Origin: Bacteroidota bacterium
GTDB taxonomy: Bacteria; Bacteroidota; Bacteroidia; Chitinophagales; Chitinophagaceae
Assembly (NCBI GenBank): GCA_023429825.1
Contig: JAEZDC010000128.1
Span: 1 to 43,644 of the forward strand
Reading direction: 5' to 3'
Length of the DNA: 43,644 nucleotides
Under the pieces are notes generated by a model. It worked only from the letters and a program-made list of their open reading frames with translations. It had not been told where the DNA came from and ran no database searches. Made by a program: the position numbers and the translations under genes. Of this stretch, positions 24,116 through 33,483 are shown piece after piece; positions within the stretch are counted from its first letter, which is position 1, and the number at the start of each line of letters is the position of its first letter.

Positions 24116-25518
24116 GAGTATGTTGTTGGACTTTTTTCTGAAATAATTACTTTATCAACGATATCATCTGCAACATCGTCCTTCCTTTCGTTCACGATGA
24201 AATTGAGAATGCCGGCTATGATCATTGAAATACCACCTACTACCAATGCATAGATGCTCTGGTTACCGAAGACGTTCTCTACAAAGAATCCCAGTATAGA
24301 TGCCGCTACAATCTGTGGGATCACAATGAAGAAATTGAACACACCCATATAGAATCCCATTTTGTTTGCAGGCAATGCTCCTGCTAAGATCGCATAGGGC
24401 ATAGTGAGTGTAGAGGCCCAGGCTAAACCAACGAATATCATGGGAAGCAAAAGGAGATTGTGATCTTTGATAAAGAAAATGAGTACTAAACCTATACCGC
24501 CTAATACTAAACAGATCATATGTGTCATCCGCTTTCCAATTCTTGTCGCCAACACGGGTAATAAAAATGCTGCAAGCGCTGATACACCGTTGTACACCCC
24601 GAACATCACACTCACCCAATCACCGGCATCCTGGAAGTCTTTCGATGTAGTCTCCGTGGCGCCGTATGCATTTTGTGCAACACCCGCGGTAGTGTATATC
24701 CACATCGCAAAAAAAGCGATCCAGGTAAAGAATTGAACGATGGCTAATTGCAGCATCGTTTTGGGCATCGACCCAATACCTTGTATTATTTCTTTGAAAC
24801 CATGTGTAATTCCTTTAGACCGCAATTTTTCTTCTTCCCATTTCTTTATATCGTCTGGCGGAAATTCTTTTGTCGTGAATACCGTCCACATCACCGCAGC
24901 AAGAAAAACCACACCTCCGATATAGAAAGAATATTTCACTGAATCAGGAATGATACCTTCCGGTGCAGTATTGCTGATGTTTAGATAATTGGTGAAGATA
25001 TAAGGCAGCAGCGAAGCGATCACCGCACCCAGCCCGATAAAGAAAGTTTGAAATGCAAAGCCACTGGTCCTTTGTGACGGAGGCAGTTTATCGCCAACGA
25101 AAGCCCTGAATGGCTCCATGGAGATATTGATTGATGCATCCAGTATCCAGAGCAATGAGGCCGCCATCCACAGCACAGATGAGTTAGGCATTAACATTAA
25201 AGAAAGCGATGCGAGTATGGCGCCTATAAAAAAGAAAGGCCTTCTCCTGCCCCAGTAAGGATGCCAGGTTCTGTCACTTAAGTACCCGATGATCGGTTGC
25301 ACAAGTAAACCGGTAGCCGGTGCTGCGATCCACAGGATGGCTATATCATCGATCTCTGCACCCAGCGTTTGAAAGATGCGGCTGACATTGCCGTTCTGTA
25401 AAGCAAACCCGAACTGGATACCGAAAAAGCCAAAGCTCATATTCCAGAGCTGCCAGAAGTTTAATCTTGGTTTGCGGACAGCACCCGCTGCAGGTAGCGG
25501 GAGATTAGTTGAAGCCAT
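24112..25518 (-). CDS. SLC45-like MFS/GPH sugar transporter (maltose/maltodextrin type)
   Basis: A 468-aa inner-membrane protein with about 12 TM helices. The block starting LNFWQLWNMSFGFFGIQFGF and the loop GYLSDRTWHPYWGRRRPF are typical of the SLC45/sucrose-maltose symporter branch, as is the acidic D in LWILDASINI. In Bacteroidota such genes sit beside GH13 amylases and maltose phosphorylases, and here the amylase overlaps it by 4 nt. Uptake of maltose or short maltodextrins released in the periplasm is the likely role. No LacI/MalR-type regulator or phosphorylase is in the window. Confidence 0.9.
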   Translation of the reverse strand: MASTNLPLPAAGAVRKPRLNFWQLWNMSFGFFGIQFGFALQNGNVSRIFQTLGAEIDDIAILWIAAPATGLLVQPIIGYLSDRTWHPYWGRRRPFFFIGAILASLSLMLMPNSSVLWMAASLLWILDASINISMEPFRAFVGDKLPPSQRTSGFAFQTFFIGLGAVIASLLPYIFTNYLNISNTAPEGIIPDSVKYSFYIGGVVFLAAVMWTVFTTKEFPPDDIKKWEEEKLRSKGITHGFKEIIQGIGSMPKTMLQLAIVQFFTWIAFFAMWIYTTAGVAQNAYGATETTSKDFQDAGDWVSVMFGVYNGVSALAAFLLPVLATRIGKRMTHMICLVLGGIGLVLIFFIKDHNLLLLPMIFVGLAWASTLTMPYAILAGALPANKMGFYMGVFNFFIVIPQIVAASILGFFVENVFGNQSIYALVVGGISMIIAGILNFIVNERKDDVADDIVDKVIISEKSPTTYS

Positions 25519-25615
25519 AGCAATCGTTTAAGCAAGTTAGTTAGTGTAAAAAATACATGAAGCTAAAAGTACAATAAAAAAGCATCGCTCAATAATGATT
25601 GTTATACATTGCCGG

Positions 25616-26674
25616 ATGATCCGCATTTTACTTGTAATTCTTTTCTTTTCACCACTCTTTGCTCCTGCTCAACATAAGACCAGTGAAAAAGTCAATGAAA
25701 CAAACCTGGTTGATGAACAAAGATTCATTTCAGTGAATGGCATTGAACATTGGATGACGATAAAAGGAAATGCATCAAAGCCTGCTATCTTGTTTTTGCA
25801 TGGCGGACCCGGCAGCCCAATGAGCCCCTATGCCGACACCATTTTCGCTAAATGGAAAAACGATTTTCTTTTTATTCAATGGGATCAGCGCGGCACGGGA
25901 AGAACGTTTGGAAAAACTGCACCTGAAGAATTAACGCCGTCATTCCTGCAGTCGAACCTGTTAACAGTGGATCAGATGGTGAATGATGGAATACGCTTAA
26001 CCGAGTACCTGCTGAAATACCTTTCAAAACAAAAGCTCATTCTGTTTGGAACTTCGTGGGGATCTGTACCGGGCACCAGGATGGTTGCTGAAAGACCGGA
26101 ACTGTTCTATGCCTACATCGGTCATGCGCAGGTCACTGATCCGTCTGATGACTCCGCATTGTATCAAAAGGTATATACGATGGCTGTAAAAGCTGGCGAT
26201 ACAAGGTCGCAGGCTATGCTGGATGAGATCGGGAAACCACCATATACACAAGCCAAAAAAATGGGTACACTGTTGCGGGTGGTGAAAAAATACGAACGGG
26301 AAAACGCAGTTGCTCCACCTGCGCACTGGTTTGCACTTGCTGCCGCGTATGACAATGCAACAGACAACCTGCATCGTGAGAACGGTGATGATTACTCTTT
26401 CGTGAATTATATGGGCGATGCCGGATTGAATATCCCTTCTATGCGCGCTACGATCAACTTCCCGAAACAACATTTACATTTTAAAGTACCGGTATATTTC
26501 ATACAGGGCAGTGAAGACCTGTTAACCGATCCGGGATCAACCAGGAATTACTTTGATAAGATCCGTGCTCCGCACAAGCAATATTTTTTACTTCCTGCCA
26601 CAGCGCATGGCTTTAATGAAGCAGTTGTGGATACGCTGTTTCGCATTTGTAAACAAATAAAGACGCAGGAATAA
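25616..26674 (+). CDS. Exported alpha/beta hydrolase, proline iminopeptidase-like
   Basis: A protein of about 352 aa with signal-like N-terminus MIRILLVILFFSPLFAPAQ; an ATG 21 nt upstream is also possible. The oxyanion motif HGGPGSP and the nucleophile elbow GTSWGS identify an S33-like alpha/beta hydrolase. The acid is likely the D in QGSEDLL and the base the H in ATAHGF. Such enzymes cleave N-terminal proline or act as esterases; the substrate cannot be told from sequence. The gene stands alone between the transporter operon (divergent) and the permease gene. Confidence 0.88.
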   Translation: MIRILLVILFFSPLFAPAQHKTSEKVNETNLVDEQRFISVNGIEHWMTIKGNASKPAILFLHGGPGSPMSPYADTIFAKWKNDFLFIQWDQRGTGRTFGKTAPEELTPSFLQSNLLTVDQMVNDGIRLTEYLLKYLSKQKLILFGTSWGSVPGTRMVAERPELFYAYIGHAQVTDPSDDSALYQKVYTMAVKAGDTRSQAMLDEIGKPPYTQAKKMGTLLRVVKKYERENAVAPPAHWFALAAAYDNATDNLHRENGDDYSFVNYMGDAGLNIPSMRATINFPKQHLHFKVPVYFIQGSEDLLTDPGSTRNYFDKIRAPHKQYFLLPATAHGFNEAVVDTLFRICKQIKTQE

Positions 26675-26891
26675 AGCTAGTTGGATACATGTGCCCGGGA
26701 TTTATTCTTTCACATCTATTGATATTCATATCAAGTCAGCCTGTATCGATAGCGAACAATTTATGTATCGCATTCGAACAATTCTGAAGATGCAGTTCAG
26801 GCGTAAACAACTGAATGCCAGTAAGCAGGGTGATTGGCACTTTATTAGTCGCACCACCCCGGAAAGCTCCTCTCAATTGTAAAAGACTAAC

Positions 26892-29291
26892 ATGCTCAAG
26901 AATATCCTGAGATCAGGTTTTAGGAACATTGCACGCCATAAAGGTTTTTCATTCATCAATATTGCCGGACTTACTCTTGGCTTAACCGCCTGCCTGCTTA
27001 TTGGCTTGTTTGTAAAAGATGAACAGGAATACGACACGTTCGTTCCCGGTTCTGAAAACATTTACCGCGTTTATCAAAAGACGCAGGGAGATGCCAACAA
27101 TATCATAGCCACGGCCCCGCCGGCATTTGCAATGGCACTCAAGCAGAACTTTCCGGAAGTGGAGGGTGCCGTTCGTGTGATGGCCCTTAACTCAACAAGG
27201 TTGTTCGAAGCAAATGATAAAAAATTATACGAAGAGAACGGGTTCATTGTAGATAGTAATTTCTTTGAGATGTTTCCGCTCCATTTCCGTTATGGATCAG
27301 CGGAAAAAGTGTTCAGTGACCCGAAGTCTATTGTGATCTCCGCTGCTATGGCTGAGAAATATTTCGGTAAAGAAGATCCTGTTGGCAAAAGCCTTACGCT
27401 CTCCAAAAACGAAAGAGTTATACAGGGTGTGCTGGAAAATAGCGAGAAGTTCCACTTACCACTTAATTTCCTGGTCTCTCTAAACTCGGTAGGCATCCCT
27501 GCCGACATGATGCAAAGCTGGCAATGGTATCCTTTCAACACGTATGTGAAACTAAAGAACGGCACGAGTGCAGAGCAGCTCGAGGCAAAATTCCAAAACT
27601 ATGCAAAGCCTTTCCTCAAAGGCGAAGGGGATATCAATGAACCGTACTTCCAGCCACTCGGGCAGGTGCATCTCTATTCATCCGACTTTAAATACGATAT
27701 GTCTACCCGGGGTAACATCACCTATGTGAAAGCCCTTACTATCATCGCCATTTTCATACTGCTCATCGCCTGCTTCAACTTTGTCAACCTTGCCACGTCA
27801 AGGTCACTGAAAAGAGCTAAAGAAGTTGGAGTGAGAAAAAGTATTGGCGCCGGCAAAAAAGAGCTGGTAACACAGTTTATTGGTGAGACTATATTATTTG
27901 CTATTATCAGTATGGCTATCGCTATCATGGCCACTTATCTCCTGTTACCATCCCTTAATCACTTTACGGAGAAGAATATCGTATTTGACCTGCTCAGTGA
28001 TCCGCAGGTCGGGCTCACATTGATAGCGCTTACATTAGTAGTAGGGATACTTGCAGGCTTCTATCCTGCGCTGGTATTGTCTGCTTTCCAGCCTGTGAAA
28101 GTTTTAAAAGGCAACGTCGTATCAGGCACTGCGCCGGGGCGTACGCCATGGCTCCGACACAGCCTCGTGGTAATACAGTTTTCATTATCTGTGTTGCTCA
28201 TCATCAGCGCCATTGTGGTGATCAGCCAGGTCGGTTATATGCACAATAAGGATCTTGGCTTCCGGAAAGAACAGGTCCTGTTCTTTCCAATGAAGGGTGA
28301 GAACCTGCAAAAGAATTATGCAAGCTTTAAGAATGAGTTGATGCGTTATTCGGCCATAACATCGGTATCTGTCGGCTATGGCTTCCCGGGTGATAACTAT
28401 GGCGATGGCTTAATGACCGTAAAGGAAAAGCCCGGAGTGAAGCCAACAAAAGCCATACAGTTGATGGTAGATGAAGATTATATTAAAACACTCGAGCTAC
28501 AGTTACTGGCGGGAAGGAACTTTTCAAAAGATATCGGCGGCGACGTGAGCGCTTACATCATCAATGAGACAGCGGTTCGTGAGTTGGGATTAGGTAATGC
28601 ACAACAGGCTCTTGGTAAAACGCTGTCATGGCCTACATGGAGAAAGCCCGACTCATTAAAGACAGGACCCGTGATTGGTGTGGTTAAAGATTTTCACTAC
28701 AAAAGCCTGCACGAAATAATAGAACCTGCAGTGCTGCAGATTTACCCGCAGGCCTATTCTAAAGTAGCGGTTAAAATAAGTAGCTCAAATATCGAAACAA
28801 CTATCGGCGAGATAAAGAAAATATGGAGCCGCTACAGCCCTGACTATCCTATGGAATACAATTTCCTCGATGAAAGCTTCGGTAAGATGTATAAAGGCGA
28901 GGACAAGCTAAAAACACTGCTTACTTTATTTACCGCCATAACCATTTTTGTATCGTGTCTCGGGTTGCTGGGTTTAGCAGCTTCTGCTGCGGAGCGAAGG
29001 AAAAAGGAGTTAGGCGTGAGAAAAGTTTTGGGTGCTACTGTGGAGGGACTGGTAGTACTGCTTTCAAAAGATTTTGTAAAGCTCGTGCTCATCTCTCTTT
29101 TGGTGGCTTCTCCCCTGGCGTGGTACTTCATGAACCAGTGGCTGGATGGTTTCTCTTACCGCATCACCATCAATTGGTGGATGTTTGCAGTTGCGGGGGT
29201 GCTTGCAGTGGCGCTGGCATTATTTACAGTGAGTTTCCAGGCGGTAAAGGCTGCGTTTTCTAACCCTGTGAAGAACTTAAGAACAGAGTGA
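26892..29291 (+). CDS. MacB/FtsX-like ABC transporter permease
   Basis: A 799-aa inner-membrane protein with two FtsX modules. TM1 (about 21-42) follows the typical MLKNILRSGFRNIARHKGFS. A periplasmic MacB_PCD domain covers about 45-275. The first TM triple lies at about 282-304, 328-356 and 375-395, with RAKEVGVRKSIGA. The second half has TM5 at about 427-449, a further periplasmic domain and a final triple from about 680, with RRKKELGVRKVLGA. No ATPase gene is adjacent, which is common for these orphan Bacteroidota permeases. A role in lipoprotein or antimicrobial-peptide handling is possible but unproven. Confidence 0.93.
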   Translation: MLKNILRSGFRNIARHKGFSFINIAGLTLGLTACLLIGLFVKDEQEYDTFVPGSENIYRVYQKTQGDANNIIATAPPAFAMALKQNFPEVEGAVRVMALNSTRLFEANDKKLYEENGFIVDSNFFEMFPLHFRYGSAEKVFSDPKSIVISAAMAEKYFGKEDPVGKSLTLSKNERVIQGVLENSEKFHLPLNFLVSLNSVGIPADMMQSWQWYPFNTYVKLKNGTSAEQLEAKFQNYAKPFLKGEGDINEPYFQPLGQVHLYSSDFKYDMSTRGNITYVKALTIIAIFILLIACFNFVNLATSRSLKRAKEVGVRKSIGAGKKELVTQFIGETILFAIISMAIAIMATYLLLPSLNHFTEKNIVFDLLSDPQVGLTLIALTLVVGILAGFYPALVLSAFQPVKVLKGNVVSGTAPGRTPWLRHSLVVIQFSLSVLLIISAIVVISQVGYMHNKDLGFRKEQVLFFPMKGENLQKNYASFKNELMRYSAITSVSVGYGFPGDNYGDGLMTVKEKPGVKPTKAIQLMVDEDYIKTLELQLLAGRNFSKDIGGDVSAYIINETAVRELGLGNAQQALGKTLSWPTWRKPDSLKTGPVIGVVKDFHYKSLHEIIEPAVLQIYPQAYSKVAVKISSSNIETTIGEIKKIWSRYSPDYPMEYNFLDESFGKMYKGEDKLKTLLTLFTAITIFVSCLGLLGLAASAAERRKKELGVRKVLGATVEGLVVLLSKDFVKLVLISLLVASPLAWYFMNQWLDGFSYRITINWWMFAVAGVLAVALALFTVSFQAVKAAFSNPVKNLRTE

Positions 29292-29350
29292 TTTATTGAA
29301 ACAGTAGTCAATGAGCAAACAACCCGGTGCAACAGGCCATCTTGCAACAA

Positions 29351-29378
29351 AAAAAGAGGTTGTAAGAATACAACCTCT
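29351..29378 (-). terminator. Terminator of the five-repeat T9SS protein gene
   Basis: On the minus strand AGAGGTTG (29378-29371) pairs with CAACCTCT (29362-29355) and is followed by a run of seven T. It lies 36 nt past the stop of the gene ending at 29414. It has no T tract on the plus strand, so it does not serve the permease gene. Confidence 0.85.
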
Positions 29379-29413
29379 AAACTAAACGTACCTGTTATGA
29401 TTGATGTTTAGTT

Positions 29414-32026
29414 TTATCGTTTTATAATCACTAACCCTTTTGATTGTAGATTTCCCGATAACGCCTGCAATACATAAGTACCCGGTGATAAGGCTGCTAT
29501 GTTCAACGGAATCATCACTTCACCCCCTGAAACCGTAAACAGCCGCGACATTACCTGTTTGCCTGCAACATCCGTTATAACGAGGCTTACACTACTGGTT
29601 GTTCCTGAAAGAATGGTCACATTAAGATTGTCTTTTACAGGGTTTGGAAACACTGCACCCAACTGCAGTCCCGTGATCTTCTCTCCCTTCAGCATCACAA
29701 CGCTACTATAGTGGGAACTTCCATCTTTATCGATCTGCTTTAACCTGTAATAGCTGGTACTTGCTGGGCTTTTATGATCTGTAATCTCATACGATAAAGA
29801 TGTGTTACTGGTACCCCCGGGTGCCTTGGTAGCTGTACTGGCCACCAGGCTGAAATTGATTCCATCTATGGAACGCTGCAATTCATAAACGGCACTGTTA
29901 AACTCAGAGGCGGTCGTCCATTTAAGAATGTTCTTCTTATTAATTCTTTCTCCTTTGAATTCAGAGATCGTAACCGGCATTGCAGCACCTGATACACCGA
30001 TAGAGAAAGTTCCGTCATTGGCATTGAAGCCATACACTCTTGCATAGTAAGTGGTTCCAGCCGTTAAACCGTTTAGTGTAGTTGTTTCACTACCTCCCGC
30101 ACCTGGCCCGTCGGCACAACCAATATTGCTTAATGCGCCACACGTGCCGCTGTAAACCATTAAAACGGCATCGAATGTAGAAGATACGTTCGTTACATCT
30201 ATCACTGCAGATCCATTAGCCGTAGCAGTGAACTTAAACCATGCGTCATTAGCAGCGCTGGCAGTCGCCGTACCGCAGGTCTCTTGGGCCATTGACTGGG
30301 TAGCACCCACCGTTGTTCCGTTGGTAACGCCTGATATGGTCACGGCATTCGTGCACTCATCGTTGGCAGGAGGAGGTGGTGGTACCATAACACAAATATC
30401 AAAGGTGCTGGATGTGGTAGACGTACTGGAAGTTGAGTACACCCGCACGTAATACGTTTGACCAACTGTGAGACCCGTTACTGTGGTGCCGCCACTGGCA
30501 CACGCACCGGTGATCTGTGTTAAGCTACCGCACGCACCACTATAGATCGCAGCTGCAGTAGTAGTGTTGGCATTAGAAACCGAGATGATCTGTGTAGTAT
30601 TATTTGCAACAAAAGAATACCAGACATCATCGTTTCTTCCTGATGCGCTGCATGACGGCGCAGCATCTGCAGACTGCGTTGCACCAATAGTACTTCCCGC
30701 CGTGGCAGAACAGGTGGCAGAATTTGAACTTAATGAAATAGCACCGCTGCATTCGTTATGGGTGGGCAATACACCAACACAAATGGTAAAGTCACCAAAA
30801 ATCGTAGCCGTGGAACTGGTGGTATACACCCTGAGGTAATATGTATTTCCAACAGTTAAACTATTCACTACAATGCCTCCTGCCGTAGTTGTAGCACAGG
30901 CGCCGGAGATTTGCGTGAGGCTTCCGCAACTGCCACTGTATAATGCGACAGCGGACGTAGAAGTTTCGTTATACAGGGTCACTGTGTGAGAAGTGGCGGT
31001 AGCAACGAACTTGTACCATACATCATCATTCGTTCCGGTGGCATTGCATGAAGGCGCTGTTTCAGTGGAGGCGGTGGCGCCTACAGTTGTGCCTTGTGTG
31101 GGAGAAGTACAGGCATTGGAAGAAGACACATTCAAAGTAATAGCGTCTGCACAGTTATCGTTAGCAGGTGGTACAGCTATACAGATGTTGAAATTAGAAA
31201 AGTTGGCAGAATAAGTACTGGTACTATATACCCGCACAAAGTAAGTGGTACCCGGCGTTAACCCGGCCACCGATAGGTTAGTACTGGCACAGGCACCGGT
31301 TATCTGCGTGAGTGTGCCGCAGCTACCGCTGTATAATGCCACTGCCGTGGTACTGGTAGCATCTGATATTTTCACGGTATGCGTGGTGGCAGCAGCCACG
31401 AAAGAATACCACACGTCATCGTTAATGCCGTCGGCACTGCATGACGGTGCTGCGGTTGAAGACGGAGTTGCATTTTCGGTAGTTCCCGATACCGGGCTCG
31501 AACAAAGGCTGGATGAAGATGGTGTGAGTGAGATCGCTCCGCTGCACTCGTCGTTTGACGGCGGTGGCTGCACGCCATATATACAGATGTCGAAACTGGA
31601 GGTAGTTGTCGCCGAACTGCTCCAGGTATACACTCGTACGTAATACGTTTGCCCTATCGTGAGCCCGTGGATGTAACTTGTATTAGGATCCTCGCAATTG
31701 AGCAGCGTTAAACTGCCACAGGTGCCTGAGAAGACCTGGTGTGTAAGATCGGTAGTCCCACCGCTCACATTGGTAAAAGCAATAGTGTGAGAAGTAGCGG
31801 TAGCTACGAATTTGTACCAGACATCATCATTCTCTGTACCGGTACATGTACCAGGGATACCTGCATCAGCTGTAGCACCTATAGTGGTTCCGCTTACCGC
31901 GGTACCACAGTTATCGCCAGTAGTAGCGGTAATGGTAATAGCTCCGCTGCAATTGTCATTTGATGGCTGGCTAAAAGCGGGTAAGTAAGATAACAACGCG
32001 ATAGCGAACAAGGTAAAAAGTTTCAT
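29414..32026 (-). CDS. Type IX secretion cargo with five PPC-like repeats and a Por sorting tail
   Basis: An 870-aa protein starting MKLFTLFAIALLSYLPAFSQ (ATG ending at 32026; 12 upstream codons are not signal-like). Five repeats of about 130 residues lie at about 21-153, 157-286, 288-418, 422-548 and 553-680. Each begins ND(N/E)C..A and contains NDDVWY.FVA, YSG.CG.LTQI..AC and TYYVRVY. They resemble pre-peptidase C-terminal (PPC) beta-sandwich domains. Residues about 690-785 form a linker common in T9SS cargo (YRLKQIDKDG). The C-terminus from about 793 (FPNPVKDNL... GTYVLQ) is a type A sorting domain that sends it through T9SS to the surface. No catalytic domain is present, so an adhesive or structural role is likely. 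CATTCTAAT boxes lie 65 nt upstream. Confidence 0.9.
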   Translation of the reverse strand: MKLFTLFAIALLSYLPAFSQPSNDNCSGAITITATTGDNCGTAVSGTTIGATADAGIPGTCTGTENDDVWYKFVATATSHTIAFTNVSGGTTDLTHQVFSGTCGSLTLLNCEDPNTSYIHGLTIGQTYYVRVYTWSSSATTTSSFDICIYGVQPPPSNDECSGAISLTPSSSSLCSSPVSGTTENATPSSTAAPSCSADGINDDVWYSFVAAATTHTVKISDATSTTAVALYSGSCGTLTQITGACASTNLSVAGLTPGTTYFVRVYSTSTYSANFSNFNICIAVPPANDNCADAITLNVSSSNACTSPTQGTTVGATASTETAPSCNATGTNDDVWYKFVATATSHTVTLYNETSTSAVALYSGSCGSLTQISGACATTTAGGIVVNSLTVGNTYYLRVYTTSSTATIFGDFTICVGVLPTHNECSGAISLSSNSATCSATAGSTIGATQSADAAPSCSASGRNDDVWYSFVANNTTQIISVSNANTTTAAAIYSGACGSLTQITGACASGGTTVTGLTVGQTYYVRVYSTSSTSTTSSTFDICVMVPPPPPANDECTNAVTISGVTNGTTVGATQSMAQETCGTATASAANDAWFKFTATANGSAVIDVTNVSSTFDAVLMVYSGTCGALSNIGCADGPGAGGSETTTLNGLTAGTTYYARVYGFNANDGTFSIGVSGAAMPVTISEFKGERINKKNILKWTTASEFNSAVYELQRSIDGINFSLVASTATKAPGGTSNTSLSYEITDHKSPASTSYYRLKQIDKDGSSHYSSVVMLKGEKITGLQLGAVFPNPVKDNLNVTILSGTTSSVSLVITDVAGKQVMSRLFTVSGGEVMIPLNIAALSPGTYVLQALSGNLQSKGLVIIKR

Positions 32027-32090
32027 GGCAGGTTGTTTTGTTGTAAAAGAAAGGTAGCGCATCAGTTAATGTTTCAATTTCACTGAATGG

Positions 32091-32110
32091 CATTCTAATC
32101 ACATTCTAAT
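32091..32110 (+). promoter_or_regulatory. Two 11-bp-period CATTCTAAT boxes upstream of the T9SS gene
   Basis: CATTCTAAT lies at 32091-32099 and 32102-32110, identical to the boxes at 2462-2481. They are 65 nt upstream of the T9SS gene but point away from it, and 376 nt upstream of the small gene at 32486. Further copies at 11-bp steps are not clear here. The rest of the gene-free stretch 32027-32485 shows no convincing coding frame. Confidence 0.55.
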
Positions 32111-32485
32111 CTGATAAGCATTTGTCATAACATCAACACCGCAGGTAAAGATGATCAACAGCATAATTGTAATAAGATTGTAAGTTGGTTTGATGATGCC
32201 TGTATAATGATCGCATGGAAATGATCATTTATGTAATTACAAGGACACGTTTTTCTTTTCTACGGAATACGCGTTACGTTACATAGGTCGGGACATACAC
32301 AGCATGAATACATACTTCACACAGTTTAAAATGTTGTACTCCTCTTATGTACATGCGCTATTCTGGTGTTTACTTATTATTCCCCGCATAAACAAACGTA
32401 TTATTACGGTTTTTTCAGGTATCAATACGCTTGTTGGCAACCTGCCAGAGAAGAGATATTTGCAGGTACCAAAACTATACACATT

Positions 32486-32833
32486 ATGAGTCATGAAATT
32501 TCGCAAACAACCGCCCAGGAAATGACGGCTGTCTTTCGTAGTAATAAGGAAACTATCTTAGACCGTAATTACCAAAACCAGGGCATACTGCCGATCTGCG
32601 AAACGTTTGATAAAACAGAGTTAGAAACCTTGTTGAGCCACCCAGAGTGCGAGAAGCTGAGGATCTATTATGGCATGGATGAAAATCTTAAAGTGCATGC
32701 TATCCTGGTAGGTGTGAACGCAAGCGATGAAGATATTTTGCCGAATGATCCTAACTCAGAGAATGGCGAGATCATGGAGAGAAGTACGCGATGCCCTGTT
32801 GACTGTCCTCCTGAATCTCCACTGAATTCATAG
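32486..32833 (+). CDS. Small uncharacterised protein with C-terminal RCPxxCPPxSPLN tail
   Basis: A 115-aa soluble protein starting MSHEISQTTAQEMT. It is mostly mixed alpha/beta (TELETLLSHPECEKLRIYYGMDENLKVHAILVG is a typical stretch, seen at about residues 54-86). It ends RCPVDCPPESPLNS, with two closely spaced cysteines that could bind a metal or form a disulfide. I recognise no family. It is followed after 2 nt by a membrane protein and then a kinase, all co-directional, so the three probably act together. Confidence 0.8.
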   Translation: MSHEISQTTAQEMTAVFRSNKETILDRNYQNQGILPICETFDKTELETLLSHPECEKLRIYYGMDENLKVHAILVGVNASDEDILPNDPNSENGEIMERSTRCPVDCPPESPLNS

Positions 32834-32835
32834 TA

Positions 32836-33483
32836 ATGGGCTACTACAGCGAAGTAATACTTGGTTCAACCGTGATTATATCCGCAGTGATCGGGGCGGT
32901 ACGCTTTCAACGTATTCTTAAGTCTTACCGCCCCTTTATCTACCTGATATGGCTTTCAGTACTCAATGAAATAGTCTCTTTTCTATCCAGTAAGTTTTAT
33001 AGAACAAATGCCCCCAACAGCAATATATATGTGCTGATAGAATTTTATCTTATACTGCTTCTATTTCATGCCTGGCTACCTGGAAAGAAAAAAGTACATA
33101 TCTGGTTAGCCGTTAGCCTTACATCGGTGTGGATCATAGACAACTTATTTATTCATTCGATTTTAGAATTCAATTCTGCCTTTATCATTTTAGCTGGATT
33201 TGTTACCGTTTATTTCAGCATCAACCAGATCAATATTTTACTTTTTTCAGAAACCAGGAATCTCTTTACCAATTCAAAATTCCTTATATGCCTCACATTT
33301 CTGATCTACTTCTCTTATAGTGCTACAGTTGAAGTATTCTATTTAATAAAGATCGATTTCAGTGAATGGTTTTATCACAACTTGTTTTTGGTACTAGTAT
33401 TCGTTAATTTGTTTGCAAACATCATGTATGCATTAGCCACGCTATGGATTCCCACGAAACAAAAATTTACATTGCTATACTGA
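32836..33483 (+). CDS. Multi-pass membrane protein of unknown function
   Basis: A 215-aa protein with about seven hydrophobic helices, for example EVILGSTVIISAVIG, FIYLIWLSVLNEIVSFL, IYVLIEFYLILLLFHAW and NLFLVLVFVNLFANIMYAL. No charged transport motif or known domain is visible. It lies 2 nt after the small CPxxCPP gene and overlaps the start of the histidine kinase gene by 40 nt, so it may be the sensor or signal partner of that kinase (inference). Confidence 0.82.
   Translation: MGYYSEVILGSTVIISAVIGAVRFQRILKSYRPFIYLIWLSVLNEIVSFLSSKFYRTNAPNSNIYVLIEFYLILLLFHAWLPGKKKVHIWLAVSLTSVWIIDNLFIHSILEFNSAFIILAGFVTVYFSINQINILLFSETRNLFTNSKFLICLTFLIYFSYSATVEVFYLIKIDFSEWFYHNLFLVLVFVNLFANIMYALATLWIPTKQKFTLLY

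Noticed and set aside
26691..26882. 63-codon open frame between the hydrolase and permease genes
   Set aside because: No signal, domain or protein-like composition; it lacks a plausible start context and ends just before the permease gene.
32304..32489. 61-codon frame before the small CPxxCPP gene
   Set aside because: It overlaps the better-supported start at 32486 and has no recognisable features.
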